A stretch of DNA of 5,636 nucleotides from Acidobacteriota bacterium. GTDB lineage: Bacteria > Acidobacteriota > UBA6911 > RPQK01 > JADFOI01. Below, in pieces: positions 1-5,274 of this stretch (position 1 is its first letter; every line of letters begins with the position of its first letter). Under the pieces are notes generated by a model that worked only from the letters and a program-made list of their open reading frames with translations, was not told the DNA's origin and did no database searches. The stretch spans positions 1 through 5,636 of the forward strand of contig JAPUKI010000143.1 of NCBI GenBank assembly GCA_027295745.1, written 5' to 3'. The position numbers and the translations under genes were made by a program.

Positions 1-267
1 GGACACGTTCCATCGCTGAGATCGGAGCCGCTTCCATCGTCAGGAGATCCTAGCGATTCTGAAAAAGGGTGTGCCGCGGATCGGTCTTTTCGACACCAGT
101 CTTGAGCCCTATTAACCCGCCAGTGTCTGGTTCTGGGATCAAGTTCGACCTGTTGGAAGAAGAGGGAGTATCTAGCCCACTTTGGAGTGCACGCTCGATC
201 AATAGAAACTCTGGTCTATCTGGAGCGCAAACGGGCGGAGTGGCGTCGAACTTTTTACGGATTTTAA
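1..267 (+). pseudogene. Possible decayed coding remnant, frame-shifted, unidentified
   Basis: No intact gene can be read here, but protein-like stretches occur one after another in different frames. Frame 2 (20-115) reads ...RQEILAILKKGVPRIGLF... and stops at 113-115. Frame 1 (106-267) reads ...REYLAHFGVHARSIETL... then YLERKRAEWRRTFYGF and stops at 265-267. An open frame in phase 3 (69-353) lies across both but has an unconvincing composition and no ribosome binding site. Each fragment looks like a real protein tail rather than random translation, which suggests a coding sequence broken by frameshifts. I do not recognise the family. The alternative is chance open frames in intergenic DNA, which I cannot exclude. 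Confidence 0.22.
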
Positions 268-323
268 CAAGCTATGCCAAAACTACCTGCAAGGTCAAAG
301 CTGAGCGAAAAAGCAGGGCGTGG

Positions 324-351
324 TTTAAGTCGTTGAAATCGAAAATATTAT
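324..351 (+). promoter_or_regulatory. Weak sigma70-like promoter candidate upstream of the PHP gene
   Basis: A -10-like TATTAT at 346-351 lies 16 nt after a poor -35-like TTTAAG at 324-329. The -35 matches the consensus at only about half of its positions. It would leave a 5' untranslated region of more than 120 nt before the ATG at 482. Low confidence, listed because no better promoter is visible ahead of the PHP-apbE unit. Confidence 0.18.
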
Positions 352-412
352 AGGCCAATCTAAACCGAGCTAAAAACAGCTAAAAAGGGGCTACTTTAAA
401 CTCACGCCCCAA

Positions 413-444
413 AGGTCGAGGATTCAAATCCCTCCCCGCAACCC
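413..444 (+). other. tRNA 3'-end-like fragment (T-arm plus acceptor strand), possible attachment-site scar
   Basis: The sequence reads as AGGTC (413-417, variable-loop-like), a T-stem GAGGA (418-422), a 7-nt T-loop TTCAAAT (423-429), the other stem strand CCCTC (430-434), and CCCGCAA plus CCC (435-444) as an acceptor-like 3' end. The first four T-stem pairs form, and the loop-closing pair is an A-C mismatch. No matching 5' acceptor strand, D-arm or clean anticodon arm can be built upstream, so this is not a functional tRNA as it stands. Tyrosine integrases commonly recombine into tRNA 3' ends and leave such partial copies; that origin is inferred. Confidence 0.35.
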
Positions 445-481
445 TTTAAAAGGACCATCCCACCGACGTGTCTGGGGTATA

Positions 482-1588
482 ATGCCCATCTTGATCAAGA
501 TCGCGGGCTACCTCCTTGCTGCTCTGATTGTCGTTCAGCTTCCCTTTTTCTATGCGCTCTATCAAACTCACCGCGTTGCCCGATACTTGGGCAGCCTTCC
601 CCGCCAGCAGGTTGAATCGCCTCCGTTCGTCGATGTGAAAGGAACGATCCACGTTCACAGTGCTGCGGGGGGGCACAGCACAGGCACCTATCCTGAGATT
701 ATCGAGGCGGCCAAGGAAGCGGGCTATCGCTATCTTTTCCTTACCGAACACCGCAGGGAATACACCCGCTATCACCAGATGGAAGATCCTGAGTTGATTC
801 TCATTCACGGTTTTGAAGAACCTGTGGCACCATCCGCTACGATTCTCACCAGTGGCAACCGGGAGGTCACGATTTTCTCGGGTTCCTCATTGGAAGGGGT
901 CGACACATGGTTCGACGGATTGGAAATCTACAACATGCACGAGAATGCTGTGGCCAGGAATACACCCTTTCATTGGATCAGCTTTCTTTATCATCAACTC
1001 CTCTACCCTGATCTCTTTTACTTTCAGCTCTGGGAGCTCAACCCGAATCGCCTGATCGAGTGGGACCGCTTCCTTGAGACCAGGATGGTGACGGGTACGG
1101 CAGGAAACGATGCTCACCAGAATATCGGAATTGTGCTTCAGACGACTTCCGGCAAAAGTATCCTTTCCCTGAGGGTCGATCCGTATCTACAGAGTTTTAG
1201 ATTCGTGACCAACCACGTGTTCCTGCCTCCTGAGAGCGAGGTCTCTCGAGAAGCCATTCTGGAGGCCTTAAAGGCAGGATCTTCCTACATTGCTTTTGAA
1301 AAGATCGCTGATCCTATGGGCTTCTCCTTTCACGCGCGGACGGAGGGAAAATTTCATCCCATGGGGGCCCGGGTGCCTCGGGGATCTGAACTTGTCTTTC
1401 AATCTCCGACCCCCGTACGGTTTCTCTTGAAACGGTCGGGGGAAACGATTGAGGAGCTAGAGGGAACCTATTTCTCACTGACTCCTGATCAACCCGGCGC
1501 CTACCGTGTGGAAGCCTACTTGATAGACCCTCCAGGCCTGCTTCAAGACAAGCCCTGGATACTCTCCAACCCCATTTTTCTGGAGTGA
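482..1588 (+). CDS. Membrane-anchored PHP-domain metal-dependent phosphoesterase-like protein
   Basis: The 368-residue product starts with a hydrophobic segment (about residues 5-27) that would anchor it in the inner membrane or act as an uncleaved signal. A PHP domain follows: H57-x-H59 after a beta strand, the GGHSTGTYPEIIEAAKEAGY helix region (63-82), and T88-E89-H90, the TDH/TEH metal motif. Further candidate ligands are E148 in DGLEIYN and D210/H212 in GNDAHQN. This set matches the metal-binding layout of PHP hydrolases (polymerase and histidinol phosphatase family). The substrate is unknown. Residues from about 296 to the end look like a small beta-sandwich (RGSELVFQ... GAYRVEAYL), ending with the PWILSNPIFL motif. 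ATG 482 is the first ATG in frame, has GGGG at 474-477 as a weak ribosome binding site, and places the hydrophobic segment at the N-terminus. The gene heads a unit with apbE 7 bp downstream. Family assignment is firm; function is not. Confidence 0.88.
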   Translation: MPILIKIAGYLLAALIVVQLPFFYALYQTHRVARYLGSLPRQQVESPPFVDVKGTIHVHSAAGGHSTGTYPEIIEAAKEAGYRYLFLTEHRREYTRYHQMEDPELILIHGFEEPVAPSATILTSGNREVTIFSGSSLEGVDTWFDGLEIYNMHENAVARNTPFHWISFLYHQLLYPDLFYFQLWELNPNRLIEWDRFLETRMVTGTAGNDAHQNIGIVLQTTSGKSILSLRVDPYLQSFRFVTNHVFLPPESEVSREAILEALKAGSSYIAFEKIADPMGFSFHARTEGKFHPMGARVPRGSELVFQSPTPVRFLLKRSGETIEELEGTYFSLTPDQPGAYRVEAYLIDPPGLLQDKPWILSNPIFLE

Positions 1589-1595
1589 ATCCTCG

Positions 1596-2771
1596 GTGAG
1601 CATGATCTCGACAGGCAAAGACAAGCCGTGGTACCGCCGAGTATGGCTGGTAGCACCTCTGGGCGTGCTGGCAGTGGCTTTGATGTGGGTGACCTTCCTC
1701 CACACAAGCTCCCAAGATGATCTGGTACCGGCTCACCGAACCTGGACAGTGATGGGCACGATCCTGGAAGCCACTGTCTATCGACCTGCTACAGCCACCG
1801 TGCTGGCCAGCGCCGACCTGGAGGCCGCCCACGGCGCGGTGTTGAAGATCGACCAACTGATGAGCCTGTACCGTTCCGATAGTGAGCTGGTGGCCCTCAA
1901 CACTCAGGCCGGGACGGGCCCCATCGAGGTCAGTGCCGCAACCTTCCAAGTTTTGCAGGCCTCCCAACACTACACACGGTTATCCGGGGGTGCTCTCGAT
2001 GTGACCGTCCAGCCGCTCGTCCAGCTTTGGGGCTTCTACACAATGGAGCGAAACTCGATTCCTTCGATGGAAGAAATTCAAGCGGTGTTGCCCCGGGTTG
2101 GAGCCGACCGTTTGGAGCTGGATGGGTCGGCGGGGACCGCAGCATTGGCCACCGGCAGCCGGCTTGACCTGGGCAGTATCGCCAAAGGCTACGCCATTGA
2201 CCAGGCCATAGCGGAACTGCGTGCTCGTGGTGTCCCGGCTGCACTCATCGACCTGGGGGGAAATATTGGGGTGCTCGGTCAGCCACCCAGTGGAAGACCT
2301 TGGTCAGTGGGGATCAAGCACCCTCGAGAAGATAGCCTGATCGGGCTCCTTCGATTTAAAGAAGGAGCCATAGCAACCTCGGGAGACTATGACCGCTACT
2401 TCGAGGTTGAAGGGCAACGGGTCAGTCATCTTCTTGATCCTCGAACCGGTTTTCCGGCAGAGGATCTCTATTCAGTCACCGTCATAGCACCCAATGCCAC
2501 TGCTGCTGATGCCCTCTCGACGGCGGCCTTCGTGCTGGGACCGGAGCGCGGAATGGCACTGATTTCCGACTGTGAAGACGTCGAAGGGCTGCTGATCCAA
2601 CCGGATTCAACCCATCGGCTATTGATTCAAACAACCCTACCTACCCGGAAGGGTTCGGTTTCGTTCGTCCTTGAATCTGGAACGGCCGCTACCTTGCGGC
2701 CCACAGTAGAAGGAACGGAGCCATCTTCCAGGCCTGAGTGTGTTTGGCCCCTCGGTCTGGAACCGGAATAA
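1596..2771 (+). CDS. apbE: FAD:protein FMN transferase (ApbE family), membrane-anchored
   Basis: ApbE enzymes transfer FMN from FAD to a Thr or Ser of FMN-binding domains exposed outside the cytoplasm, using Mg2+. The 391-residue product has a basic N-terminus and one membrane segment (about 17-35, no lipobox Cys), then the ApbE domain from about residue 48. Visible family motifs are GGALDVTVQPLVQLWGF, D191-LGSIAKGYAID, the GGNIGVLG loop (221-228), ATSGDYDRYF (260-269), H278-LLDPRTG (278-285) and the metal-site helix TAADALSTAAF (D305). All key motifs are present, so it should be active. The last 45 or so residues extend beyond the usual domain end and look low in structure. The start is GTG 1596, with GGAG at 1582-1585 inside the end of the PHP gene; ATG 1602 is an alternative two codons downstream. 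Its obvious local substrate is the FMN-binding protein encoded at 4337-4930 on the other strand. Confidence 0.95.
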   Translation: MSMISTGKDKPWYRRVWLVAPLGVLAVALMWVTFLHTSSQDDLVPAHRTWTVMGTILEATVYRPATATVLASADLEAAHGAVLKIDQLMSLYRSDSELVALNTQAGTGPIEVSAATFQVLQASQHYTRLSGGALDVTVQPLVQLWGFYTMERNSIPSMEEIQAVLPRVGADRLELDGSAGTAALATGSRLDLGSIAKGYAIDQAIAELRARGVPAALIDLGGNIGVLGQPPSGRPWSVGIKHPREDSLIGLLRFKEGAIATSGDYDRYFEVEGQRVSHLLDPRTGFPAEDLYSVTVIAPNATAADALSTAAFVLGPERGMALISDCEDVEGLLIQPDSTHRLLIQTTLPTRKGSVSFVLESGTAATLRPTVEGTEPSSRPECVWPLGLEPE

Positions 2772-2797
2772 AGAGAGGAAGGCTTCGTGTCTCGTTT

Positions 2798-3313
2798 TCA
2801 TTCGGTAAGATATTGATCCGGCAGCCAATATTCGTTGGAATAGTTGCCCCTGAATCCTGTGAAGAATATGGTCACACCGTCGGTAAAATCGATCTCTCCC
2901 TCGAAGCTTACGAGGATTTCTGTTTCAATGCTTGGAAATGACCTCTTCCCGCTTAGCTTTGTGGCCAGGTCAAAGTGGATTTCCTGATCCCCCTGGAGCA
3001 TGGAAGTACGTGTGATGGTATCGACCATATCCAAGGAATGGCTACCACCGATCCAGAAGAAGTGTCTGTCGGGTAGTTTTTTCAATAGCCCTTCAATTAA
3101 CTCATTGTAAAGCTCTTCTCCAAGGAAGCAGACGCCCAGCTGCGGTGGATTGACATAGCCGACGAATATGGATGCCCTCCTGGCGATGTTCACTTCAATG
3201 ACACTCTCCTCAGCTAGAAGGTCCTCCCAAGTAGGGCACTCAGCGTAGGAAAGACTTAGCGTACCGCCAAAGGTCAGAGCAAGGCATTGAAGAAGTGAAG
3301 CTGTTTTTATCAT
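2798..3313 (-). CDS. Small secreted protein of unknown function, last gene of the flavin/iron-sulfur operon
   Basis: The 171-residue product begins MIKTASLLQCLALTFGGT with a typical Sec signal peptide and a likely cleavage after S-Y-A24, giving a mature protein of about 147 residues starting ECPTW. The context of C26 is not a lipobox. The mature part has two cysteines (C26 and C62), which could form a disulfide, and no heme, iron-sulfur or flavin motif. Alternating hydrophobic strands (IEVNIARRASIFVGYV, TEILVSFEGEI, GVTIFFTGF) suggest a mainly beta fold. I do not recognise the family. ATG 3313 is chosen because AGGAGG lies 7 nt upstream; a GTG at 3319 overlaps the preceding stop (GTGA) but sits almost on the ribosome site. 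Its coupling to the iron-sulfur gene suggests it works in, or accepts electrons from, the same exported module. It converges with apbE, 26 bp away. Confidence 0.8.
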   Translation of the reverse strand: MIKTASLLQCLALTFGGTLSLSYAECPTWEDLLAEESVIEVNIARRASIFVGYVNPPQLGVCFLGEELYNELIEGLLKKLPDRHFFWIGGSHSLDMVDTITRTSMLQGDQEIHFDLATKLSGKRSFPSIETEILVSFEGEIDFTDGVTIFFTGFRGNYSNEYWLPDQYLTE

Positions 3314-3315
3314 CG

Positions 3316-4347
3316 TCACACCTCCTGCGTTGACTGAGATTCGATCTGGACCAGCTTGGAGACCTCAGGCCGGGCTGACGCTTTCTTCATCACAAGCCAG
3401 TGGGGACACTTCCTCTCATCTCTGTAAAGCCTCTCGCAGTCGTCACATCGAACACATTCGCTCACTAAAATCTTGGGTCCTTGAATGGCTCCCCACTCAC
3501 ATGCCTTCTCGCAGATCTTACAGGTGCTGCATTCACGCCATCTCTTGATCCGAAAAATGGTGAGGTTGGACATCAGTCCGAGTGCTGCTCCCAAAGGGCA
3601 CAGATAGCGGCAATAGAAATTCTTGATGGACACTGTGATTAGCAAAAGGATCCCCAGCATGATCCACATGACCGTTGACCCGCTTAAGGTAAACATCCAG
3701 AAGGGTTCGATGTACCTATAAATGGAATTGTCCCGGGTCAGCAGAAAGTACGCTAAAGCCGTTCCTAAAATGAGATATTTTACATAGATGGCACCCCTGT
3801 CCAGCCGGGGAGGAAGCTCAAACCTGAGCCTGGAGGGAAGGATCCTGTCCAGAAGCTGAGTCAGAGCACCAAAGGAACATATTCGACCACAGTATAGCCT
3901 TCCCCACAGCACCGTCGATGCAACCGTGAAGAACATCAGGAGGTACCAGGACAGACTGTATCTAAAGAGTGGGAAGTTCCACTCCATGAGTCCAAAGATG
4001 TTGACTACAGAAAGAAGGCCGCTCTTTAAAAAGCCCAGGTACCCAACCGAGAGGATCAGCGTCAAATATTTCAGCGTGCTGCTGTTCTTGAAAAAGCTGA
4101 CCAGGGCCAGGGAGAGAAAGCCGGAAAGCACCAACAGATCAAAGATCTGGCCCCTGATCACTTCTGCTAGATCCTCATCCGCATCATCCTCAATGAGGGC
4201 ATCCAGGTCGGCAAGGGAAAGCTGTGGGGACTCCGACTGCTGTGAATCCTCCGCACTCCTCGCTGTGTCCACCTGCGGGTATGCGACAGACATCCTCAAA
4301 AGGCACAACACGACTGTTGTCAGGAGTACGATCGTTTTACCGGCCAC
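3316..4347 (-). CDS. NosR/RdhC-like polytopic membrane iron-sulfur protein (4Fe-4S polyferredoxin)
   Basis: The 343-residue product has an N-terminal signal or anchor (about 4-22), an acidic Ser/Asp/Glu-rich exported stretch (30-62), then about five membrane helices (near 68-86, 92-114, 134-150, 188-203, 222-240). Between and after the helices are cysteine motifs of the NosR/RdhC/CcoG type: C153-GRI-C157-SFG, C246-RYL-C250-PLG, a ferredoxin cluster C273-x2-C276-x2-C279-x3-C283, and a second set C298-x2-C301-x2-C304-x9-C314-P. The segment YLGFLKSGLLSVVNIFGLM (103-121) also fits NosR-like proteins. It probably moves electrons across the membrane to the exported flavin protein encoded just upstream; unlike NosR and RdhC it has no FMN domain of its own. 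The GTG start at 4347 is chosen because AGGGAG lies just upstream and a signal peptide begins at once; a 55-residue upstream extension would run through the FMN gene. It overlaps that gene by 11 bp, implying translational coupling. Confidence 0.9.
   Translation of the reverse strand: MAGKTIVLLTTVVLCLLRMSVAYPQVDTARSAEDSQQSESPQLSLADLDALIEDDADEDLAEVIRGQIFDLLVLSGFLSLALVSFFKNSSTLKYLTLILSVGYLGFLKSGLLSVVNIFGLMEWNFPLFRYSLSWYLLMFFTVASTVLWGRLYCGRICSFGALTQLLDRILPSRLRFELPPRLDRGAIYVKYLILGTALAYFLLTRDNSIYRYIEPFWMFTLSGSTVMWIMLGILLLITVSIKNFYCRYLCPLGAALGLMSNLTIFRIKRWRECSTCKICEKACEWGAIQGPKILVSECVRCDDCERLYRDERKCPHWLVMKKASARPEVSKLVQIESQSTQEV
3321..3326 (-). promoter_or_regulatory. Strong ribosome binding site of the small secreted protein
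   Basis: AGGAGG on the minus strand (3326 to 3321) is a full anti-16S match with a 7-nt spacer to ATG 3313. It lies in the last codons of the iron-sulfur gene, two bases before its TGA stop (3318-3316), and decides the start in favour of ATG 3313 over GTG 3319. Confidence 0.8.
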
Positions 4348-4930
4348 CTTCTCCCTCTTCTTGTGCAAGGTACTGGCTGAGTATCCGGCGGGAACCTCTT
4401 CTAATCGATCTTGAGGCGGTGCCAATCGACATTGTGGCCCGAGTGACAGCATCGATGTCTCTTCCCAATCTGAAGCGATCGAGTATACTTTTGCCCTTAA
4501 ACTGGTCGGCAAACCTAGCGAGATCGACTGAAAAATAGCCGTACGGCTCGCGGTGCGCGACAGTTTTTATCCGGGTGATCACACCTTGCAGATTGATACC
4601 TACAGCGATTTTTATGGGGCCTTCGTATCCCCGCTCTTTCGGTTCAACATCTGAGGTGAAAAAAGCTAGACCCACCACCGTCCTACGGTTGGTTTGTGGG
4701 TCAGTCTTGTAGGCCCTATAGTAGGGAGGATCTCCTTCCTTTGATGAAAAAGCATCGGCCTCGGGAAGAACCTCTTGTATGTGACGGAGCTCCTGCTCCG
4801 GGGTTACCTCATCGAAAAACTGGCTGACAAGAGAGTAGGCGGCTGAGAGGGATGGTTGAAGCTCTGCCTGAAAAACAAGGAGAAAAAACCCCAGAAGAAT
4901 AAGCACAATATTTTTCTTTCCTGAAGTCAT
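4337..4930 (-). CDS. Exported FMN-binding domain protein (NosR N-terminal/RnfG-like), predicted covalent flavoprotein
   Basis: The 197-residue product starts MTSGKKNIVLILLGFFLLVF, a Sec signal or single anchor, followed by a periplasmic FMN-binding domain (about 68-185). Family features are the strand GYEGPIKIAVGINLQGVITR (101-120), HREPYGYF (126-133) and the acceptor motif D160-A-V-T163-R-A-T166-M-S. T166 is the expected residue to which ApbE attaches FMN; the usual S/T-G-A-T has Arg in place of Gly. The strand and loop pattern resembles the N-terminal FMN domain of NosR. The C-terminus is short and charged, with no membrane helix, so the iron-sulfur part is in the next gene. ATG 4930 is preferred (AGG at 4939-4937; the predicted transcript starts near 4958); GTG 4951 would add seven residues and leave almost no leader. 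First gene of the operon, probably modified by the nearby ApbE. Confidence 0.9.
   Translation of the reverse strand: MTSGKKNIVLILLGFFLLVFQAELQPSLSAAYSLVSQFFDEVTPEQELRHIQEVLPEADAFSSKEGDPPYYRAYKTDPQTNRRTVVGLAFFTSDVEPKERGYEGPIKIAVGINLQGVITRIKTVAHREPYGYFSVDLARFADQFKGKSILDRFRLGRDIDAVTRATMSIGTASRSIRRGSRRILSQYLAQEEGEGGR
4351..4356 (-). promoter_or_regulatory. Ribosome binding site of the iron-sulfur gene, inside the FMN-binding gene
   Basis: AGGGAG on the minus strand (4356 to 4351), three bases before GTG 4347, lies within the codons for the Glu/Gly-rich C-terminus (EEGEGGR) of the FMN-binding protein. The spacing is short, as is common in translationally coupled overlapping genes. It supports the GTG start rather than the longer open frame. 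Confidence 0.6.
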
Positions 4931-4964
4931 GGTATACCTGGGACGAGGCACATAGGCTACTCTT

Positions 4965-4992
4965 ATTCTATAGATTACAGCGGGACCGGCAA
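4965..4992 (-). promoter_or_regulatory. Sigma70-type promoter of the FMN/iron-sulfur operon
   Basis: On the minus strand TTGCCG (4992-4987; four of six consensus bases) and TAGAAT (4970-4965; five of six) are separated by 16 nt. Transcription would start near 4958, giving a leader of about 28 nt before ATG 4930. The -35 lies only five bases from the end of the palindromic element at 4998-5175, so sequences upstream of the promoter are supplied by that element. Confidence 0.5.
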
Positions 4993-4997
4993 GCCTA

Positions 4998-5175
4998 AGC
5001 CCGCATTTCTCACACCCGGTCTACTGCATCGGCGCAATGCTCCACTCTGACCGCGTTGCGCTCGGTCGGCCTCCTCAACGTACCCTACAGTACGTTTGCG
5101 GGGGCCTCTGTCGCGCGTCTTGTCAGATCGGTCCTTTCGCCGCTTCGCGACGACCTGGTGTGAGAAAAGCGGGCT
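4998..5175. repeat. 178-bp near-palindromic MITE-like element
   Basis: The ends are a 19-bp inverted repeat with one mismatch: AGCCCGCATTTCTCACACC at 4998-5016 and GGTGTGAGAAAAGCGGGCT at 5157-5175. A second, perfect 7-bp inverted repeat AACGTAC (5077-5083) / GTACGTT (5090-5096) sits in the middle and has exactly the same dyad centre (5086.5). Between them the arms keep further matching blocks, for example GGTC next to the ends and TCTGAC at 5046-5051 with its complement at 5122-5127. The whole unit could therefore fold as one long imperfect hairpin. It encodes no transposase. Non-autonomous foldback/MITE or REP-like elements of this build are usually multicopy; copy number cannot be judged from one window. 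No convincing target duplication is visible beyond a possible TA at 4996-4997 and 5175-5176. Confidence 0.75.
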
Positions 5176-5182
5176 AGCCCGC
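5169..5182. repeat. Perfect 14-bp palindrome at the right end of the element
   Basis: GCGGGCTAGCCCGC is a perfect inverted repeat formed by the last seven bases of the right terminal repeat and the seven bases beyond it. It looks like the start of a second, truncated copy of the same terminal repeat, or a junction left by tandem insertion. Confidence 0.6.
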
Positions 5183-5259
5183 AGGATTTTGGATTTCCAA
5201 TCGAAACCCATCATGTTAAGATCTGAGAAAGATGTCGGCTCTATATTTAATATTGCCAG

Positions 5260-5265
5260 TATAAT
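5260..5265 (+). promoter_or_regulatory. Perfect -10 box (TATAAT), candidate promoter of the cytochrome gene
   Basis: TATAAT matches the sigma70 -10 consensus fully and lies in an AT-rich stretch (5241-5257). No good -35 hexamer is found 16-18 nt upstream, so the promoter may be activator-dependent. Transcription from about 5272 would give a leader of about 68 nt before the cytochrome ATG at 5340. Confidence 0.4.
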
Positions 5266-5274
5266 GAGGTAACC

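Larger units (their letters stand above)
268..481. other. Intergenic stretch with short direct repeats and a GC hairpin
   Basis: AT-richer DNA without a supported gene. It contains a direct repeat AGCTAAAAA at 368-376 and 378-386 (10-nt period), followed by a short inverted repeat GGGGC (387-391) / GCCCC (406-410) with a 14-nt loop. A tRNA 3'-end-like sequence follows at 413-444. A 20-codon ATG frame at 274-336 has no clear ribosome binding site and is not called. The region may be the border of a former integrated element or simply the promoter-containing spacer of the PHP gene. Confidence 0.4.

Noticed and set aside
69..353. A 94-codon plus-strand open frame near the window start
   Set aside because: There is no ribosome binding site and the composition is unconvincing; more protein-like strings lie in the other two frames over the same bases. 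Treated as part of a decayed region.
387..444. A complete tRNA gene ending at 444
   Set aside because: Only the T-arm and a 3' acceptor-like strand can be formed. The anticodon and D arms do not pair and there is no 5' acceptor partner.
446..808. A 120-codon open frame on the minus strand opposite the PHP gene start
   Set aside because: It is antisense to the PHP motifs and has no coherent domain; it is a shadow frame.
1314..1970. A 218-codon open frame on the minus strand, opposite the end of the PHP gene and the start of apbE
   Set aside because: It crosses two well-supported plus-strand genes, and its product is rich in His, Gly, Gln and Arg in the manner of antisense translation. It has no recognisable motif.
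2684..2701. Perfect hairpin GGCCGC-TACCTT-GCGGCC as a transcription terminator
   Set aside because: It lies inside the apbE coding region 70 bp before the stop and has no T-run on either strand; probably codon-level chance.
2772..2797. Bidirectional terminator between the convergent genes
   Set aside because: The 26-bp gap has no stem-loop with a T-tract, so termination must be elsewhere or factor-dependent.
4348..4512. 55-residue N-terminal extension of the iron-sulfur protein
   Set aside because: It lies wholly within the FMN-binding gene in another frame. The GTG at 4347 has AGGGAG just ahead and begins a proper signal peptide.
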